Below, one piece after another: positions 6,268 through 13,710 of a stretch of 55,633 nucleotides of DNA. The notes below the pieces were generated by a model. The model ran no database searches. It was not told the origin of the DNA and saw only the letters and a list, made by a program, of their open reading frames with translations. Source of the stretch: Thermodesulfobacteriota bacterium (GTDB lineage Bacteria > Desulfobacterota_D > UBA1144 > Nemesobacterales > CSP1-2); the NCBI GenBank assembly GCA_035559815.1, contig DATMAT010000017.1:1-55633 (forward strand), written 5' to 3'. The position numbers were made by a program, and so were the translations under genes. Within the stretch, counting starts at the first letter, position 1. The number at the start of each line of letters is the position of its first letter.

Positions 6268-7713
6268 ATGAAGGATATATTAAGCGGTTGCAGCATTAAA
6301 TCAGTTTCATTATTTATAATCATAGGTCTTTGGTTTGTCGTTCCTTTAAATGCCGAAGCTGAATGTGGATATGAGACAAATAAATTTGATTTAAAAGCAG
6401 GAGTTGAAGGTGGTGGTTGGACGGCTGCATGGGCAGATGACATTTCCGAGACCGACGTAGCTCAGGGCCTTGTTGCCACAGGTGTTTCTATCTACTCGGC
6501 TAACCCTGCTCCATTTTATGCCTGGGTCGAAGAATTAATCAGAAGGACTATTCAGTCACTTTCATCTAGCATTCAGGACAGATTTTCTCAGAGAGTTATA
6601 GAACAGGCCAATCAACTAGCTTCCGAAGCGATAAAAGCTGCAATTCGAGGTCAGAGTGCTAATGAAGTACTTAGGCAATTCGATACAGTTGATTTCAAAG
6701 CCGGTGCGATACAGTATGCGGGTAGGAACTATTGTAAAGGTTTGGGCCAGGATGTGACTTTATCAAATACTTGGGGAATTAAACCATATGTTGCTTTTAG
6801 GTGGAGGGGATCAGGTACAGATACTGGGAGTGGCCAAATTTCTGGTTCTGAGGGGTCGGGTTCTCAAGGACCGACTTATCAGAGTTTTATCCTCCACACT
6901 GGAACGGCTCTGCATGAGACAGGTGAGGACTTTGACTTTGTGGTGGGAGACTGGAATAGAGATGGAGCTATAGACTTGATAGCGATAAAGAAAAGAGGTA
7001 CTGGTTCGAACAGCACAGAGGTGCACGTTCTCAATGGAGCATCAAACTTTAGTAACTTCATCCTCCACACTGGGACGGCGTTGCATGAGACAGGAGAGGA
7101 CTTTGACTTTGCTGTAGGAGATTGGAATCGGGATGGGAGTTTAGACTTGGTAGCGATAAAAAAGAAGAGTGGAACGGGTTCCAACAGTACTGAGGTGCAT
7201 ATTCTGAATGGAGCCTCCAATTATAGCAACTTTATTCTCCAAACGAGCACTGCATTGCACGAGACTGGTAGTAATTTTGATTTTGCAGTAACAGATTGGA
7301 ATAGAGATGGGAGACCAGACCTTATAGCACTGAAGAAAAGTGGTAGTGGAACGAATAGTACCGAGGTGCATATTTTAGATGGGGCATCGAATTTTAGTAA
7401 TTTCTTACTCCAAACAGGCACTGCATTGCATGAGACAGGTGAGGACTTTGACTTTGTTGTAGGAGACTGGAATAGAGACGGAGCTGTAGACTTGATAGCT
7501 GTGAAGAAAAACCGAACAGGAAGTAATAGCACTGAGGTACATATACTAAATGGAGCATTGAATTTTAGTAACTTCCTGCTTCAAACTGGCACCCCATTAC
7601 ATCAGACGAGTAGTGACTTTGACTTTGTTGTCAATGACATAGATTTAGGCCTGTTTGCTATAAAGAAAAGAGGAACAGGAACTAACAGCACTGAGGTGCA
7701 TGCTTTGAGATAG
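6268..7713 (+). CDS. Exported protein with five VCBS/FG-GAP-like repeats
   Basis: Two ATGs (6262 and 6268) follow GGGGAGG; the second has the better spacing and starts a signal peptide (LFIIIGLWFVV, cleavage near AEA). Residues about 35-200 form an unrecognised domain with an amphipathic helical centre. From 6886 to 7710 five units of 57-58 residues follow, each with FxLxTGTALHETG, a DWNRDG calcium-type loop, DLIAIKK and NSTEVHxLNGA. These match VCBS/FG-GAP beta-propeller blades. The fifth unit has lost the DWNRDG loop. Likely a secreted or surface adhesion-type protein, third in the exported cluster. Confidence 0.8.
   Translation: MKDILSGCSIKSVSLFIIIGLWFVVPLNAEAECGYETNKFDLKAGVEGGGWTAAWADDISETDVAQGLVATGVSIYSANPAPFYAWVEELIRRTIQSLSSSIQDRFSQRVIEQANQLASEAIKAAIRGQSANEVLRQFDTVDFKAGAIQYAGRNYCKGLGQDVTLSNTWGIKPYVAFRWRGSGTDTGSGQISGSEGSGSQGPTYQSFILHTGTALHETGEDFDFVVGDWNRDGAIDLIAIKKRGTGSNSTEVHVLNGASNFSNFILHTGTALHETGEDFDFAVGDWNRDGSLDLVAIKKKSGTGSNSTEVHILNGASNYSNFILQTSTALHETGSNFDFAVTDWNRDGRPDLIALKKSGSGTNSTEVHILDGASNFSNFLLQTGTALHETGEDFDFVVGDWNRDGAVDLIAVKKNRTGSNSTEVHILNGALNFSNFLLQTGTPLHQTSSDFDFVVNDIDLGLFAIKKRGTGTNSTEVHALR
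6886..7710 (+). repeat. Five tandem 171-174-bp coding repeats
   Basis: Units begin at 6886, 7057, 7231, 7402 and 7573; the last is shortened. Long stretches are nearly identical at DNA level between units 1, 2 and 4 (for example around GAGACAGGTGAGGACTTTGA), indicating recent amplification or gene conversion. The repeats keep the reading frame throughout. Confidence 0.85.
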
Positions 7714-7818
7714 AGAAGGATAAGTTGTACAACAATTAGGATCTAGAACCTATGATCGGGTTTTCGATCCAACGATTTTTTAGTTCTTTATTCTTACTTG
7801 TTTTAACTTCATCTTGAA

Positions 7819-7845
7819 GCGAACACCAGGTTCGCCCCCCTACGT
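7819..7845. repeat. GGTTCGCCC-type palindromic repeat, copy 1
   Basis: GCGAAC at 7819-7824 pairs with GTTCGC at 7830-7835, followed by a CCCCTACG tail. A second copy with the same tail (CCCCTACGTTTT) lies at 8825-8850. The two copies bracket the alcohol dehydrogenase fragment and the Phd/VapC module. Confidence 0.6.
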
Positions 7846-7860
7846 TTTCTTAGGATTTAT

Positions 7861-8068
7861 CTAAGGCGTGTGCGCGACCTTTATGGCATTCCCTTCTTTA
7901 CTCTCCATGAGGTGATATCCCTTTGGTGTATCGACAAGCGGGAGATCGTGGGTAATCACGGCGGTTCGGCCAACCTTGCCGTGCTCGACCAATAGAAGGA
8001 GTTTATTGATGTAGTTTTTTGCCGAGGATACTCTGCCTTTAGGTCTTTCAGAGGATTTAAAAAGCATA
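7861..8068 (-). pseudogene. Duplicated 3' fragment of the zinc alcohol dehydrogenase gene
   Basis: The reading frame ends with about 60 residues nearly identical to the C-terminus of the full-length dehydrogenase at 9034-10080: shared AKNYINKLL, VEHGK, TAVITHDLPL, DTPKGYHLM and SKEGNAIKV. The stop codon and the bases around it also match. Everything upstream (cofactor and zinc domains) is missing, so it cannot be an enzyme. It lies just downstream of the Phd/VapC operon and appears to be a truncated duplication made when that module or the adjoining repeats moved. Confidence 0.85.
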
Positions 8069-8120
8069 ACTGCTTTTATTGTCCGGGGTACGCTCTATTG
8101 TGTGATGTAAGTTTGCTATT

Positions 8121-8516
8121 CTACCAGATTGTTTGGATATAAGGATAGCGAGCTATCTTTTCATCACGAGTAATTAGAGGAAATCCTAGAGCAAGCGCAG
8201 TAGCAATAATGATTCGGTCGGCAGGGTCTGGATGAAGAGGGGAAGGTAGTTGAACCGACTTGATGGCGATTGAATTGTCAACAGGAATAAAATGGACAAA
8301 CGGTAGTGCCTCGGACTTGGCCACCCATCCGGTTACATCCAAGGTAAGTTGCAAACGACCTCTCTCCACAAGCTGGGCAATTTCCCATACGCTAATGGAA
8401 GATATGTATATAGCATCTCTATTCTTGGCTTTCGTAATTAGACGATTTGCTTTCGAGGAAAGACGTTCGATTCCACTAACCCACCAAACCCATACATGAG
8501 TATCGAGCAATATCAT
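8121..8516 (-). CDS. vapC: VapC-type PIN-domain toxin of the Phd/VapC pair
   Basis: The 131-residue protein starts with LLDTHVWVWWVSG, the signature of VapC toxins paired with Phd/YefM antitoxins. Further acidic PIN residues lie at SVWEIA (about residue 45), DPADRIIIATAL (about 98) and TRDEKIA (about 116). These form the metal site for RNA cleavage. The start overlaps the antitoxin stop by 4 bases, indicating coupled translation. The module sits between a dehydrogenase fragment and the intact dehydrogenase gene. Confidence 0.9.
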   Translation of the reverse strand: MILLDTHVWVWWVSGIERLSSKANRLITKAKNRDAIYISSISVWEIAQLVERGRLQLTLDVTGWVAKSEALPFVHFIPVDNSIAIKSVQLPSPLHPDPADRIIIATALALGFPLITRDEKIARYPYIQTIW

Positions 8517-8746
8517 TTAAGAGCATCCCAATCTTCTACCCCTACCGGTTCAGTGGGGTCTTTGTATTTGAGTACACTGCCGCGCAGTGACTTTAAGCTC
8601 GCCTCTGGGTCTGCGGAGTAGGGCACTATTTTGAGGACAGGTTTCCCTCGGTCGGTTATGATTAGTTCCTTGCCCGTTTTTTCGACCTCCCGGAAATATT
8701 CAAGCGCTCGTGGTTTGAATTTGGATTTAGAAACGGACTTTGACAT
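8513..8746 (-). CDS. Phd/YefM-family antitoxin
   Basis: The 77-residue protein has the Phd/YefM pattern: a basic N-terminus, the FREVEKTGKELIITDRGKPV strand-turn-strand that shapes the DNA-binding dimer, then an acidic C-terminal tail ending DWDALK that wraps the toxin. A GGAG site lies seven bases before the ATG. A palindrome in the promoter (8774-8795) is the likely operator. It should neutralise the PIN protein encoded immediately downstream. Confidence 0.88.
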   Translation of the reverse strand: MSKSVSKSKFKPRALEYFREVEKTGKELIITDRGKPVLKIVPYSADPEASLKSLRGSVLKYKDPTEPVGVEDWDALK

Positions 8747-8773
8747 TAGATCTACTCCTGAAATGAGAGAGTA

Positions 8774-8810
8774 ACCATAGTCATATTACTATGGTCATTT
8801 AGATTGTCAA
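8774..8810 (-). promoter_or_regulatory. Promoter and palindromic operator of phd-vapC
   Basis: On the minus strand a consensus -35 (TTGACA, 8805-8810) and a -10 (TAATAT, 8783-8788) are 16 bases apart. The perfect inverted repeat ACCATAGT (8774-8781) and ACTATGGT (8788-8795) overlaps the -10, so a bound antitoxin would block initiation. Confidence 0.68.
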
Positions 8811-8824
8811 GGTAATAACCAGTT

Positions 8825-8850
8825 GGGCGAAGGCAAGGTTCGCCCCTACG
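8825..8850. repeat. GGTTCGCCC-type palindromic repeat, copy 2
   Basis: GGGCGAA at 8825-8831 and TTCGCCC at 8839-8845 form a hairpin, again followed by CCTACGTTTT. It shares core and tail with 7819-7845. Between here and the dehydrogenase stop, near 8951-8999, there is also a CCCTCCC/GGGAGGG palindromic stretch of the kind seen near 44460. Confidence 0.6.
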
Positions 8851-9033
8851 TTTTTTACGCGTTTATAGCAATACTTTCCTTTCAAGATGGAAAAAGGTAC
8901 GGCATGTTTTGTGCGAAATCGAAGGAAGAAGGTGGGTAGAATCATTTTGTTCACCCTCCCCTTTATCCCCTCCCATCAAGGGAGGGGAAATTCCGGTGAT
9001 GCGCCTTGCAAAGGGGGAATGATTTGGATTTGA

Positions 9034-10080
9034 CTAAGGCGTGAGGACGACCTTTATGGCATTCCCTTCTTTGCTGTCCATGAGGTGATATCCCTTTGGC
9101 GTATCGGCAAGCGGAAGGTCGTGGGTAATCACGGCGGTTGGGTCGACCTTGCCGTGCTCGACCAATGGAAGAAGTTTATTGATGTAGTTTTTTGCCGGGC
9201 ATACTCCCCCTTTTAAGGTTAAGTCTTTCAGGTAAAAATCGAGCATGGGTATGGGAACCGGTTCTATGAATAGCCCGGCGAACGATATTCTTCCCGCCGG
9301 TCTCACTATCTTGAAGGCGTCAAGGAGCGCTTCGCTAGAGCCAATGCATTCTAGGACGGCATCGACGCCCCTCCCGTTTGTTATCTCCATTATTTTTTCA
9401 ACCGGATTTTCTTTATGCGTATTGATTCCGATATCCGCACCCATCTTCTTAGCTACATTTAACCTGAAGTCGTGCCGTCCTATGGTTATTATTAACGATG
9501 CTCCAAAGAGTTTTGCCGATGCTGTAGCGAAGAGACCGATCGGGCCGTCGCCGAATACCACAACTGCATCTCCCGGATTTATGTTCGCACACTCGGCGCA
9601 AAAGTAACCGGTCGAGAATATGTCCCCGAGGAATATGATTTTATCATCAGGAATATTATCAGGAACCTTCTCCAGAGTACCATCGGCTAGGGGAACCCGG
9701 ACATACTCGGCCTGGCCGCCGAAGATATCTCCGAATGCCTTTCCAAAACCGAAGCAGCCTCCCCCTCCGGTGCAAGATGTGGGCACGTTATTTCGGCAAT
9801 TTACACAGATTCCGCAGCTTACCCAGAATGGAGCTACTACTTTATCTCCTTTTCTAAAATTCTTGACTCCTTTCCCGGCGTCTTCTATCACACCCATAAA
9901 CTCGTGTCCGACCACGAATCCCTCGTCCATAGGAACGCGGCCGCGGTAGAAGTGTAGGTCCGAGCCGCATATAGCGCTCTTGGTAACCTTGAGGATCACG
10001 TCATTCGGGTTTGTAATTTGGGGGTCAGGAACGGTCTCCACCCTTATGTCTCTTACGCCATGATATGTCGCCGCTATCAT
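9034..10080 (-). CDS. Zinc-dependent medium-chain alcohol dehydrogenase
   Basis: The 348-residue enzyme belongs to the medium-chain dehydrogenase family and should oxidise an alcohol or polyol with NAD(P)+. Catalytic zinc ligands are visible: Cys38 in ICGSDLH and His59-Glu60 in VVGHEF. Structural zinc is bound by Cys89, Cys92, Cys95 and Cys103. The Rossmann fold begins at VVVFGDGPIGLFA (about residue 173). Length is normal. It most resembles glutathione-independent formaldehyde, threonine or sorbitol dehydrogenase-like members; substrate unknown. A GAGGTTCC-type site precedes the ATG. The gene's 3' end is duplicated at 7861-8068. Confidence 0.88.
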   Translation of the reverse strand: MIAATYHGVRDIRVETVPDPQITNPNDVILKVTKSAICGSDLHFYRGRVPMDEGFVVGHEFMGVIEDAGKGVKNFRKGDKVVAPFWVSCGICVNCRNNVPTSCTGGGGCFGFGKAFGDIFGGQAEYVRVPLADGTLEKVPDNIPDDKIIFLGDIFSTGYFCAECANINPGDAVVVFGDGPIGLFATASAKLFGASLIITIGRHDFRLNVAKKMGADIGINTHKENPVEKIMEITNGRGVDAVLECIGSSEALLDAFKIVRPAGRISFAGLFIEPVPIPMLDFYLKDLTLKGGVCPAKNYINKLLPLVEHGKVDPTAVITHDLPLADTPKGYHLMDSKEGNAIKVVLTP

Positions 10081-10179
10081 GAGGAACCTCCTTGATTTGT
10101 TTTAGTAACTGTTCGGCCACGAAGACACTAAGACACGAAGTTTGGTTTGTAGTTGTATGGTTGATGGTTAAAAGCTTTA

Positions 10180-10200
10180 ACTATCAACTATCAACTATCA
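10180..10200 (+). repeat. Three tandem ACTATCA heptamers
   Basis: Three exact copies of ACTATCA lie in the gap between the alcohol dehydrogenase and hydrolase genes. The same gap holds an ACGAAGACACTAAGACACGAAG-like direct repeat near 10119-10140. Similar degenerate heptamer arrays occur at 25177-25268 and 26545-26579. Confidence 0.7.
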
Positions 10201-10276
10201 CCTTATTTCGTAGTACCTTGGTGGATAGTATAGATACTATCATGAGATCGTATTCCATTTCTAGTAGCAAGTAATT

Positions 10277-11080
10277 CTATCTAAGAATACCGTCGTGTTC
10301 TTTTAAAAACCCCAGTACTATGGCATTAAACTCCTCCGGCTTCTCGATGGGGGGGACGTGTCCGCAACCTTTGATTATTACCAGCTTAGAGCCTTTGATG
10401 CTATTATGCAGTATTCTAGAGTGCCGGGGAGGGATGAGGATATCTTCCTCGCCGACGATGATGAGGGTAGGGGCTTTTATCTCGGAGATGCGGTCGGCCA
10501 GGTTATGTTTCATGCACGCCTTGGCCAGGTTTATGATAGGCTTAGGTGGGTTGTTCTTTATGCTCGCCTCCCTCAGTGCCATTATGTTCTCCAGGTTTTT
10601 CTCGACAAAACTATTGGCAAAGAGAACGGGAAGCGCCACATCGTACCTTAGCTCGCTTCCCCCTACCTCCGTCGCCTTTATCCAGGCCTTGAGTATGAGC
10701 TCTAACAAAGTATCTATGTAGCTGCAGGTATCAACCAAGACTAAGGCGCCTACTTTGTCCGGATATTTCAAAGCGAAGTGCTGGGCGACCATACCGCCGT
10801 TAGAAAGTCCTACAACGTGAGCCTTACCCACATTTATTTTGTCCAGGAGATTATTCAGGTCCTCTGCATGCATTTCCTGTGAGTAATCCATGTCCGGCTT
10901 GTCGGACTGGCCTTGGCCACGGCAGTCGTATCTCAGCACGTTGTAGTTTTGCGAAAAAGCATCAACCTGATAATACCAGCCGTTTACATCCATGGTCAGT
11001 CCATTTATGAATACCACTACTGGTCCCTCTCCGTCTAATACGTAGTTTAGTTCTATTCCGTTTATCTTCACCCTGGGCAT
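10277..11080 (-). CDS. Alpha/beta-fold hydrolase
   Basis: This 267-residue cytosolic enzyme has the complete alpha/beta-hydrolase triad. The nucleophile is Ser93 in GLSNGG, the acid is Asp213 in GEEDILIPP, and the base is His241 in GCGHVPP. An oxyanion-hole region (FINGLTMD) lies near residue 24, and RYDCRGQGQSDKP near 50-62 is the family strand-4 motif. It is similar to 3-oxoadipate enol-lactonase and related esterases; the natural substrate cannot be deduced. It is transcribed in the same direction as the flanking HAD and dehydrogenase genes but with separate spacing. Confidence 0.88.
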   Translation of the reverse strand: MPRVKINGIELNYVLDGEGPVVVFINGLTMDVNGWYYQVDAFSQNYNVLRYDCRGQGQSDKPDMDYSQEMHAEDLNNLLDKINVGKAHVVGLSNGGMVAQHFALKYPDKVGALVLVDTCSYIDTLLELILKAWIKATEVGGSELRYDVALPVLFANSFVEKNLENIMALREASIKNNPPKPIINLAKACMKHNLADRISEIKAPTLIIVGEEDILIPPRHSRILHNSIKGSKLVIIKGCGHVPPIEKPEEFNAIVLGFLKEHDGILR

Positions 11081-11126
11081 GATAGATTGGTTTTTTATTC
11101 CTAGTGTTATTTTTGAAGGGTTTCTG

Positions 11127-11148
11127 GAGACACAAAATTTTGTGTCTC
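11127..11148. repeat. 22-bp perfect palindrome
   Basis: GAGACACAAAA at 11127-11137 is followed directly by its exact complement, TTTTGTGTCTC. It sits 5 bases beyond the stop of the HAD gene. No T-run follows on the minus strand, so a repeat-type palindrome is more likely than a standard terminator, though it could stabilise the transcript end. Confidence 0.6.
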
Positions 11149-11153
11149 TACCC

Positions 11154-11948
11154 TTATTCTTTTAATAAATCTTCCAGGTTGCTTATAACATAATCGGGCT
11201 TGATTTCGGACCGGGAAATCTCCTCTTTGGTTGTCGAACCGGAAAGAACCAGGATAGTGGCCAGCCCGGCGCGCTTCCCACCCAGAATATCCGTATCAAG
11301 CCTGTCTCCTATTATGGCAGTCCTTTCTGGTGATGGAAGAAGCTTCTTGGCTACGTCGAACATTATCGATTCAGGCTTTCCTACGGTAATCGCTTTTTTC
11401 TCTGATGCAACCTCGATAGCCGCAAGCAGGGCGCCGGTAGCTGGAACAAGCCCTTCCGGCGTTGGGAAAACCGGGTCACGATTTGTACCGAAGAATTTAG
11501 CGCCGTTTCTCACTGCCATTGCGGCAAGCTTTATCTCCTGATAACTAACCTGCTGGTGGCCGCCGACTACCACATAGTCGGCAAATTTTGCTTCTTCGTC
11601 GTCACAAAGCCTTAGACCTATCCCCCTTATTTCTTCCTTGAGCGCATCGGTCCCGACGACATATGCCTTCTTCCCGTCTAGTTCATAATTCTCTTTTATG
11701 TGCTGCGCTATAGCCATTCCCGACGTAACTACGTGGTTGGCAGTTACGGAGATACCCATTCTTTCGAGCTTGTCTGAATACTCTCGGGAGGAGCTTCTGG
11801 GGTCGTTGGTTAGAAAAATTATGCCCTTTCCCAACTTTCTCAGGGTTTCGATCGTCTCCCTGGCCCCGGTAACCGGCTTGTTCTCGACATAGACCACGCC
11901 GTCCAGGTCGATTATGAAATGATCGAATAGGTCAACGAGTTTCATCAA
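11154..11948 (-). CDS. HAD-superfamily (subfamily IIA) phosphatase
   Basis: The 264-residue protein begins its HAD core with IIDLDGVVY (nucleophile Asp14, acid-base Asp16). Motif II is FLTNDPRSS, motif III the Lys in VGKPES, and motif IV IIGDRLDTDILGG. The C2-type cap lies in between. This is the NagD / p-nitrophenylphosphatase group, which dephosphorylates nucleotides or sugar phosphates in the cytosol. The start has two consecutive Met codons; the exact one is uncertain. No operon partner suggests a substrate. Confidence 0.9.
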   Translation of the reverse strand: MMKLVDLFDHFIIDLDGVVYVENKPVTGARETIETLRKLGKGIIFLTNDPRSSSREYSDKLERMGISVTANHVVTSGMAIAQHIKENYELDGKKAYVVGTDALKEEIRGIGLRLCDDEEAKFADYVVVGGHQQVSYQEIKLAAMAVRNGAKFFGTNRDPVFPTPEGLVPATGALLAAIEVASEKKAITVGKPESIMFDVAKKLLPSPERTAIIGDRLDTDILGGKRAGLATILVLSGSTTKEEISRSEIKPDYVISNLEDLLKE

Positions 11949-11999
11949 GATATATTGGTGTTTTTAATACCAGCGGAGGAATATAAGTTGATTCTACTG

Positions 12000-12323
12000 C
12001 TACTCCCAGATGTACTTCTTCAGCAGCTCCTGTTTATCCTCTTTGACAAAGCTCCTCTTCACCTGGATTAACTTCATGTGGTCATCCTGAACCATCTCCA
12101 CGCCGATCAAGCTGAGAATGTCCGTGGCCGCCCGTTTATATCCTTCATAGTAATCCACGACCTCGCCTGCTGCTCTCACCGTTGTAGAGTCTAAAAACAG
12201 GGCAATGGCAGCAAATTCCCTGGGCACATCTTCATCGATCTCTAGGCTATAGCCCTCTAGGGCATCTACAAGGAGATGGTTCTTCCACATCTCTACTATT
12301 CTATCAAACTCTTCCACTCTCAT
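12000..12323 (-). CDS. Hypothetical protein, 107 aa
   Basis: This is a small acidic, predicted alpha-helical protein without signal peptide or membrane segment. It has an EEFDRIVEMW N-terminal helix and a C-terminal helix rich in Lys and Glu. No motif points to a function and I do not recognise the family. A TATAAT box on the minus strand at 12378-12383 could be the -10 of its own promoter, but no good -35 accompanies it. The gene stands alone between the PTS cluster and the HAD gene. Confidence 0.65.
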   Translation of the reverse strand: MRVEEFDRIVEMWKNHLLVDALEGYSLEIDEDVPREFAAIALFLDSTTVRAAGEVVDYYEGYKRAATDILSLIGVEMVQDDHMKLIQVKRSFVKEDKQELLKKYIWE

Positions 12324-12435
12324 TTTGTATTTCCCCTCGGTTGGCTTGTTGTTGGGTACTATAAACGGATTTTGTTTATTATAACCAAAAAGTCCGGGTT
12401 TTAAAGCTTGGATTATCCTTTACTCGATTAGACTG

Positions 12436-12849
12436 CTACTGGCCCCTTTTTTGAAGAAGCTTGCTGGCCACGATTATGTTATCCCTTCCTGCGCTCTCGG
12501 CTATCTTCACCGCTTCATCCAGGTTCACGCCTGCCGGTAGTGTGGCTAGCTTGAGAAGCATGGGGAGGTTTACCCCAGATACTACCTCCACGTTTTTAGC
12601 CTCCAGAAAAGTCAGGCTGACGTTGGAAGGGGTACCGCCAAACATATCCGTCACGATCAGGATTCCGTCCCCCTCGTCTACTTTTTTCATGGCATTCTTT
12701 ATATCCTGCTTGAATGTCTCGAACTCTCTGTGTGGGTCCAGGCAAACGCCCTCCATCTTCACCGGCGGTTTTACCGATAACACGAACTGCACGGCTGAGA
12801 TAAGCTCTTCTGCTAGTTTTCCGTGACTGACTACTATAACTCCGATCAT
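12436..12849 (-). CDS. PTS mannose/sorbose-type EIIA domain protein
   Basis: The 137-residue protein matches the EIIA-Man family: VIVVSHGKLA with the phospho-acceptor His9, the TDMFGGTPSN motif near residue 68, and a GVNLPML segment near 91. Stand-alone EIIA-Man proteins next to hprK and rapZ are common in bacteria that lack a complete sugar PTS and are thought to act in regulatory phosphotransfer. No EIIB, EIIC, HPr or EI gene lies in the window. It follows rapZ by 9 bases and should be co-transcribed. Confidence 0.9.
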   Translation of the reverse strand: MIGVIVVSHGKLAEELISAVQFVLSVKPPVKMEGVCLDPHREFETFKQDIKNAMKKVDEGDGILIVTDMFGGTPSNVSLTFLEAKNVEVVSGVNLPMLLKLATLPAGVNLDEAVKIAESAGRDNIIVASKLLQKRGQ

Positions 12850-12858
12850 GTGTTCACC

Positions 12859-13710
12859 TCAGCTTTTGGAAACGTCTCTGTGCCAGATGTTGGGAGCCAG
12901 GTCCTTGAATCTTTTTGCTATTTCATTGGTTATGACCACCGACCTATGCTTTCCGCCGGTGCATCCTATGGCCACGGTTAGATAGGACTTACCCTCTTCC
13001 TCGTATCGCGGGATCAAGAACTCCAGGAAATCCACCAGTTTTTCGATGAATTCTCTGGTGTCTTGGTGTCCCAGGACAAAGTCGATTATGCTCTGGTCGT
13101 GCCCGGTTAAATCCTTTAGACCCTCGATGAAGTGAGGGCTGGGTAGGAACCTCACGTCGAGCACCAGGTCCGCGTCGTAGGGGAAACCGTACTTATACCC
13201 GAAGGAGAGAAAGTTTATGGAAATCTTCCGGGGAGTGGTTTTTCCGAATGTGCCCTGGATTATCTCTCCTAGCTGATGGACGTTAAAAGAGGAGGTATCT
13301 ATGATGTGGTCGGCCATATTTTTCACACGAGACAGCAGTTCCCTCTCTTTTGAAATTCCCTCCAGTATGTTTCCATCCGGAGATAAAGGATGCTTTCTCC
13401 TGGTCTCTTTGTAGCGCTTTACCAGGACCTCGTCCGAGGACTCCAGGAATAAGAGCTCGACGGAGTGTCCCTTTTTCTTGACTTCTTCTATTACCTCGGG
13501 TACCTCCTCGAAAAAGACACCTTCGCGCACATCCATAACTATACCTACTTTGGTGATATGCTCCGCCGAGTGCTTGGCCAAGTCGATAAAAGTAGGGATC
13601 AGGCTGGGTGGGAGATTATCCAGGCAAAAATAACCCAGGTCTTCTAGGGCTTTTACGGCAGTGCTCTTTCCCGAGCCAGAAATACCGCTTAAGATCACAA
13701 TGTTAATCAT
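12859..13710 (-). CDS. rapZ: RNase adapter / nucleotide-binding protein RapZ
   Basis: The 283-residue protein has the RapZ (YvcJ) layout. A P-loop, GISGSGKST, lies at residues 9-17, DNLPPSL follows near 31, and the C-terminal half carries [23 protein letters not shown]-type and [11 protein letters not shown] motifs. In Enterobacteria RapZ guides RNase E to a glucosamine-6-phosphate synthase small RNA; elsewhere the role is less certain, but the family binds ATP or GTP and amino-sugar signals. The gene overlaps hprK by 8 bases. Confidence 0.95.
   Translation of the reverse strand: [283 protein letters not shown]

Noticed and set aside
7741-7790. Possible rho-independent terminator after the VCBS gene
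   Set aside because: The stem GATCG/CGATC is only 5 bases and seven bases separate it from the T-run.
12378-12383. TATAAT box as promoter of the 12000-12323 gene
   Set aside because: No acceptable -35 at 16-18 bases; AT-rich surroundings make the match weak.
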